This document shows, one piece after another, positions 59,691 through 64,000 of a stretch of DNA of 64,000 nucleotides. The DNA comes from SZUA-592 sp041556555 (GTDB lineage Bacteria; Pseudomonadota; Gammaproteobacteria; Eutrophobiales; Eutrophobiaceae), in assembly GCA_041556555.1 (NCBI GenBank), contig JBFFIE010000001.1, forward strand, positions 62,001 through 126,000, in the 5' to 3' direction. Below the pieces are notes generated by a model that was not told the DNA's origin, did no database searches, and worked only from the letters and a program-made list of their open reading frames with translations. The translations under genes and the position numbers were made by a program. Position 1 is the stretch's first letter. Every line of letters starts with the position of its first letter.

Positions 59691-61820
59691 ATGTCAGCAC
59701 AACTCAAACCCGGCCGCCAGGAATTCCATGGCGGTTGTCCCCACGATTGTCCCGATACCTGTTCCATGGTCTTCGAGGTCGAAGATGGCAAACTGGTCGG
59801 TGTTCGCGGTAACAAAGACCATCCCATGACCCGTGGTGGCTTGTGCGTAAAACTCAAGGATTACGAAAAACGACACTACCATCCCGATCGCATCTTGCAC
59901 CCGATGAAACGGGTCGGCCCAAAAGGCTCCAAACAATTCGAACAAATCACCTGGGATGAAGCACTGGACACGATTACCACAAAATGGAAACAGATTATCG
60001 AAACCGATGGCCCGCAGGCTATCCTGCCGGTCAGTTACCTGGGTCACCAGGGACTGGTCCATGGTCTGAACGGTGGTGACGCCTTCTTTAACCGTATGGG
60101 TGCAACAGTCTGCGAACGCACCTATTGCGGGGAAGGTTCCTGCACCGCCTGGCTGTTAACCATCGGTCCGACCGCCGGTCTTGATCCCGAGAGTTACATC
60201 CATTCCAAGTACATTGTCATCTGGGCCTGCAACAGCATCAGCACCAACCTGCATCACTGGCACATCGTTAAGGATGCACAAAAGAAAGGCGCGAAAGTCG
60301 TGGTCATTGATGCCTACAAGTCCCGTACGGCAAAAGAGGCCGACTGGCACATTGCCCCCAAACCAGCGACGGATGGAGCCCTGGCCATGGCTGTTATTAA
60401 CAGCATCATCGAGCAGGGTCTGGTCGATAAGGAATATGTTAAAAATTACACCGTAGGTTATGAAGACCTGGCCGAACATTCGAAAAAGCATACACCGGAA
60501 TGGGCCGAGGCCATCACCGGTATACCTGCAGATGATATTCGCAAGCTCGCGAGAGAACTTGCTACCGAGCAGCCGGCCGCGATCCGTATGGGTGTGGCGC
60601 TGGAACGTCACTATGGTGGTGGCCAGACCATCCGCGCCGTCACCTGCATCCCGGCCCTGACCGGCGCCTGGCGCCACGTGGGTGGCGGCGTCACCCAGTT
60701 CCCGGTGTGGGAACATCCGTATAAGTTTGATGTGATCTGTCGCCCGGACTGGATCCCGGAAGGCACACAGGTGGTCAGCATCCTGCAGCTGGGCCGGGCA
60801 CTGACCGGCGAGCAAAAACTCAAGACACCGATCAAGTCGGTCATGACCTGGAATACCAACCCGGTAACGCAATCACCGGAAGCCGACAAGGTTGTGAAGG
60901 GGCTGGAACGCGAAGATATTTTCCATGTGGCCGCGGATCATTTTATTTCCGATACCGCCTCCTATGCCGATATCGTGTTGCCGGCGGCCATGGGCGCAGA
61001 GATGGAAGACATCATCCTGTCCTGGGGACATCTTTACCTCACCTATAACGAGAAGTGTGTGGATGTCCCGGGCGAAGCCTTGTCCAACAACGAGATCTTC
61101 CGCCGACTCGCCGACAAGATGGGTTATGAAGAGGACCGTTTGAAATGGTCAGACACGGAATGCCTGGAAAACTTCATCGACTGGGACTCCCCGGCCTGTG
61201 AAGGTGCCAGCATGGATTACATGCGCGAGCATGGTTTTTTCCGTTTGAATGTCGGTACCAAAGACGACCGTTGCCCACATAAGGAAGGAAACTTCCCGAC
61301 CGAGACCGGCAAGTGTCATTTCCGGGTGGACGGTGCCAAGAACTTTGTTGCCCCGCCGTTCCGGCAAATGTACGAGGGCATGCAACCGGGGCAGGACATC
61401 GATCCGTTGCCGGATTACCTGCCGCCGTATGAACGGCCGGAGACCAACCCGGAACTGGCGAAGAAATACCCACTGAATATTGTGACGCCAAAGAGCCATG
61501 CCTTCCTCAATTCCTGTTACGCGAATATGGAAGGCAAGCAGAAAGAGCAGGGCGATCAATTCGTGCTGATCAATCCTGCCGATGCCAAATCACGCAACGT
61601 TAAAGATGGTAGCAATGTCCGCGTCTTTAATGACCGTGGTGCATTCGAGTGTGTCGCGAAAGTCACTGATGATGTGAACGAGGGTGTTTGTGTTGCCACG
61701 CTCGGCTACTGGCGCCAGCTCAACAAGGGCACGGTGAACATCACTAGCTCTGCAGAGTTTTGCGAAATGGGTAATGCACCGACCTTCTTCGATAATCTGG
61801 TGCAAGTCGAAACTGCTTAG
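59691..61820 (+). CDS. Molybdopterin oxidoreductase, cytoplasmic, unknown substrate
   Basis: A 709-residue member of the DMSO reductase family. The N-terminus has HGGCPHDCPDTCSM and GGLCVKLKDYE, giving a [4Fe-4S] motif (C-x3-C-x3-C then C). CERTYCGEGSCTAWL near 145 holds the probable pterin-metal Cys. Later motifs are WACNSISTNLH, LERHYGGGQTIRA and HVAADHFISDTASYADIVLPA. The C-terminal pterin barrel runs from about 590. There is no Tat signal, so it acts in the cytoplasm. GGAG at 59681 supports ATG 59691; the frame opens from GTG 59655. The substrate cannot be assigned. Confidence 0.82.
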   Translation: MSAQLKPGRQEFHGGCPHDCPDTCSMVFEVEDGKLVGVRGNKDHPMTRGGLCVKLKDYEKRHYHPDRILHPMKRVGPKGSKQFEQITWDEALDTITTKWKQIIETDGPQAILPVSYLGHQGLVHGLNGGDAFFNRMGATVCERTYCGEGSCTAWLLTIGPTAGLDPESYIHSKYIVIWACNSISTNLHHWHIVKDAQKKGAKVVVIDAYKSRTAKEADWHIAPKPATDGALAMAVINSIIEQGLVDKEYVKNYTVGYEDLAEHSKKHTPEWAEAITGIPADDIRKLARELATEQPAAIRMGVALERHYGGGQTIRAVTCIPALTGAWRHVGGGVTQFPVWEHPYKFDVICRPDWIPEGTQVVSILQLGRALTGEQKLKTPIKSVMTWNTNPVTQSPEADKVVKGLEREDIFHVAADHFISDTASYADIVLPAAMGAEMEDIILSWGHLYLTYNEKCVDVPGEALSNNEIFRRLADKMGYEEDRLKWSDTECLENFIDWDSPACEGASMDYMREHGFFRLNVGTKDDRCPHKEGNFPTETGKCHFRVDGAKNFVAPPFRQMYEGMQPGQDIDPLPDYLPPYERPETNPELAKKYPLNIVTPKSHAFLNSCYANMEGKQKEQGDQFVLINPADAKSRNVKDGSNVRVFNDRGAFECVAKVTDDVNEGVCVATLGYWRQLNKGTVNITSSAEFCEMGNAPTFFDNLVQVETA

Positions 61821-61979
61821 CAAGAGACAAACAAATGAATATCAGGGATGAGAGAGAGTAGCTGCCAGTATCAACACCGATGAGCCGGAGAGGCACCGGC
61901 ACACTCGCGGAGAGGTCATGGCCGCAATCGGGTTGAGTTCTGGCAGTCTAATAAGCTGGCCAAGGTCGCCGGTTAATTA

Positions 61980-62570
61980 TTATTGCCAGCCCTGAACCTC
62001 GGCCATGTCCGGTAGTTCATGGGCAATGCCTTTATGGCAATCGATACAAGTCTTTTCGCCGGACTCCAAACCACTTCTGTGCTCCTTTTCCGCACGCGGC
62101 GACTGGCGGGTGAAATCCATATATTGGAAATCATGGCAATTCCGGCATTCAAGAGAATCGTTGGCCTTTAATCGATGCCATTCATGCTGCGCTAACTCCT
62201 TGCGCTTGGCCAGGAATTTCTCTCGTGTACTGATGGTACCGAAGATCTTGCCCCAAACTTCCTTAGAGGCCTGCATCTTTCTGGTGATCTTGTCCGTCCA
62301 GTTATGAGGCACATGACAGTCCGGACAGGTCGCACGAACACCGGATCCATTGGAATAGTGAATTGTGTATTTCAATTCCTGATACAGATTATCGTTCATC
62401 TCATGGCAACTGATACAGAAGGCTTCTGTATTGGTCGCTTCCAGTGTCGTGTTAAAACCACCCCAGAAGATGATCCCGGCAAGAAACCCGGCAATTACCA
62501 GGATACCCAGGCTGTAATACCGGCTCGGACTTTTAATCGTATGCCAGAGTTGTTTAAGCTTGTTAATCAT
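61980..62570 (-). CDS. napC: Membrane-bound tetraheme cytochrome c NapC
   Basis: A 196-residue quinol oxidase of the NapC/NirT family. After one membrane anchor (about 17-38) come four CxxCH haem sites: CISCH, CPDCH, CRNCH and CIDCH. It passes electrons from quinol to NapB/NapA. The gene follows napB by 6 bp. Confidence 0.95.
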   Translation of the reverse strand: MINKLKQLWHTIKSPSRYYSLGILVIAGFLAGIIFWGGFNTTLEATNTEAFCISCHEMNDNLYQELKYTIHYSNGSGVRATCPDCHVPHNWTDKITRKMQASKEVWGKIFGTISTREKFLAKRKELAQHEWHRLKANDSLECRNCHDFQYMDFTRQSPRAEKEHRSGLESGEKTCIDCHKGIAHELPDMAEVQGWQ

Positions 62571-62576
62571 AGGTAA

Positions 62577-63020
62577 TCAGGTCTTGTTTTTTTTACTGTC
62601 CAGAATGGCATCAATATCTTTAAAATCATTCTCTACCAATGGCCTCGCATCAATCTGCGAAACATGGCATTGGTTACAAAAATAACGCCGGGGTGACACC
62701 TCCGCCAAAAAGTTCCCATCACGGTCCATATAATGCGTGACACTGACCATCGGCGCCTGCGATTCTTCGACTCGTCGCCGGCTGTGACAGGACAAACATT
62801 TGTTACTGTTCAGGTCGATCTGATAGCCCGCTATCTTGTGTGGAATGGTTGGCGGTTGCATCGGATAGTTCCGTTTTCTTTTCATATCCTTGTTTTCTTC
62901 AACACCCATGCGTGGTGCATCAGGTTCAGTCGCGATGTCCGCTGAACGCATGGTTGCGATATTTTGTTCGGCCATAACGAACATCGGTATCAACAGGAAA
63001 AGTAATAGTAGTTTTTTCAT
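62577..63020 (-). CDS. napB: Periplasmic nitrate reductase diheme cytochrome NapB
   Basis: A 147-residue secreted diheme cytochrome. A signal peptide (LLLLFLLIPMFVMAE) and two haem sites (CLSCH, CNQCH) are visible, along with GYQIDLNSNKCLSCHSRR. The start is placed at ATG 63020, just after the napA stop, where a standard signal begins. It carries electrons from NapC to NapA. Confidence 0.93.
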   Translation of the reverse strand: MKKLLLLFLLIPMFVMAEQNIATMRSADIATEPDAPRMGVEENKDMKRKRNYPMQPPTIPHKIAGYQIDLNSNKCLSCHSRRRVEESQAPMVSVTHYMDRDGNFLAEVSPRRYFCNQCHVSQIDARPLVENDFKDIDAILDSKKNKT

Positions 63021-63031
63021 AAGCAATGCCC

Positions 63032-64000
63032 TCACACGGCCCTGATCTTGACTGCACACTTTTTGAAATCGGTTTGTTTGGAGATCGGGTCAGTTGCGTC
63101 CAAGGTGACTTTATTTATTAATTGACTGGCATCAAACCAGGGGACAAATATCAGTCCGCGCGGTGGTTTGTTACGGCCCCGTGTTTCGACACGGGTACGA
63201 ATACTGCCACGACGCGATTCCACGATGATCTCACTGCCACGTCTGACGCCAAGTTTGAATGCATCATCCGGGTGCATATAAGCAACGGCATCAGGAAATG
63301 ATTTATATAACTCGGGGACGCGTTGCGTCATTGAACCGGAATGCCAATGTTCCAGGACACGACCTGTCGACAGCCAAAAAGGATATTCCTCATCGGGCGA
63401 TTCTGCCGCTGGCTCATACGGCAAGGCAAAGATATTGGCACGATTATCTTTATTGCCATAAAACTGGAAACCGGTTCCGGCTTTAACATAAGGATCACTG
63501 CCTTCGCGAAAACGCCAGCGTGTTTCCTTGCCATTGACCACTGGCCAGCGAAGACCACGCGTTTCATGATAAACATCGAAGTCGGCCAGATCATGCGCAT
63601 GTCCGCGACCAAACTGTGCGTATTCTTCAAACAGGCCTTTCTGGATATAAAACCCAAAGTGTTCGGCCTCACGGTTAATATTACCCTCTTCAATGTCCGA
63701 GTTAGGATACTTGTCCACCTGGCCATTCGTGTAAAGTACTTCGTACAGGGTCTTGCCCTTGTACTCGGGGTTCTTGTCCAGGATGTCCTTAGGCCAGACT
63801 TCATCGGTCTTGAAACGCTTGGAAAATTCAACAAGCTGCCAAAGATCGGACTTTGATTCACCCGGCGCATCGACCATTTGATGCCAAAACTGGGTGCGGC
63901 GTTCTGCATTACCGTACGCGCCTTCCTTTTCCACCCACATCGCTGTTGGCAAAATCAGGTCCGCCGCCTGTGCAGTAACGGTCGGATAGGCATCAGACAC
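63032..64000 (-). CDS. napA: Periplasmic nitrate reductase NapA, C-terminal part
   Basis: The last 322 residues of a Mo-bisMGD nitrate reductase; the gene continues beyond the right edge. Typical features are PTAMWVEKEGAYGNAERRTQFWHQMV, FWLSTGRVLEHWHSGSMTQRVPEL and the C-terminal pterin region RGLIFVPWFDASQLINKVTLDATDPISKQTDFK. Order napA-napB-napC on the minus strand suggests nitrate used as an electron acceptor. The first residues (Tat signal, [4Fe-4S] Cys) are outside the window. Confidence 0.95.
   Translation of the reverse strand: MSDAYPTVTAQAADLILPTAMWVEKEGAYGNAERRTQFWHQMVDAPGESKSDLWQLVEFSKRFKTDEVWPKDILDKNPEYKGKTLYEVLYTNGQVDKYPNSDIEEGNINREAEHFGFYIQKGLFEEYAQFGRGHAHDLADFDVYHETRGLRWPVVNGKETRWRFREGSDPYVKAGTGFQFYGNKDNRANIFALPYEPAAESPDEEYPFWLSTGRVLEHWHSGSMTQRVPELYKSFPDAVAYMHPDDAFKLGVRRGSEIIVESRRGSIRTRVETRGRNKPPRGLIFVPWFDASQLINKVTLDATDPISKQTDFKKCAVKIRAV

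Noticed and set aside
61821..61979. Gap between the molybdopterin oxidoreductase and napC as an RNA gene
   Set aside because: Only a loose CTGCCAG/CTGGCAG pairing about 75 nt apart; nothing else found.
1..64000. CRISPR array, insertion sequence, prophage, tRNA or rRNA
   Set aside because: No regular repeats, transposase-like products, terminal inverted repeats or RNA gene signatures were recognised.

Overview
The window looks like chromosomal DNA of a methylotrophic gammaproteobacterium. Support comes from the proteobacterial rpsP-rimM-trmD-rplS order, gammaproteobacterial housekeeping genes (xerD, dsbC, waaA, mltF, class Ia nrdAB), periplasmic nitrate reductase genes, and about 33 kb of one-carbon genes built around a lanthanide-type methanol dehydrogenase and the tetrahydromethanopterin (H4MPT) pathway. 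No rRNA, tRNA, CRISPR array, insertion sequence or prophage was seen.

Layout. 1-4 kb: end of a VWA-family gene, an ECF sigma factor with an overlapping META-domain partner, an amino-acid permease remnant and two small lipid-related genes. 4-10 kb: a ferredoxin-MBL fusion, a glycosyltransferase, a quinoprotein lipoprotein with a degenerate metal site, a BASS transporter and a lipoprotein. 10-17 kb: housekeeping genes. 17.5-24 kb: the methanol oxidation block, with a small secreted Cys protein, a SoxYZ-like carrier, xoxF, a blue copper protein, xoxJ and an unknown secreted protein. 24-33 kb (minus strand): one tightly overlapping operon fhcB-A-D-C-fdhB-fdhA, the hydrolytic formyltransferase/hydrolase complex plus a NAD-type formate dehydrogenase. 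33.5-40.4 kb (minus strand): a second operon fwdD-B-A-ftr-C, a 7Fe ferredoxin and an FprA-type ferredoxin-NADP reductase. 40.6-52 kb: H4MPT genes (mtdB, mch, fae) and cofactor-synthesis genes (beta-RFAP synthase, three ATP-grasp ligases, CitG-like, HisA-like, MfnF-like, pabB, MfnE-like). 52-64 kb: mltF, nrdBA with NrdR and DnaA sites, DUF547 and CDGSH proteins, a molybdopterin oxidoreductase, and napABC (napA cut by the window end).

How the genes work together. Methanol is oxidised in the periplasm by XoxF, possibly passing electrons to the adjacent cupredoxin because no c-type cytochrome gene lies nearby. Formaldehyde is condensed with H4MPT by Fae, oxidised by MtdB, converted by Mch, and the formyl group is moved to a methanofuran-type cofactor by FhcD/Ftr. 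Two exits then appear to exist. FhcABCD can hydrolyse formyl-methanofuran to formate, which FdhAB oxidises with NAD. The second complex keeps the catalytic cysteine and Fe-S cysteines of archaeal formylmethanofuran dehydrogenase, has a FwdD pterin-binding subunit, and sits with a ferredoxin and ferredoxin-NADP reductase, so it may oxidise formyl-methanofuran directly to CO2 and make NADPH. This second system is the most interesting content of the window.
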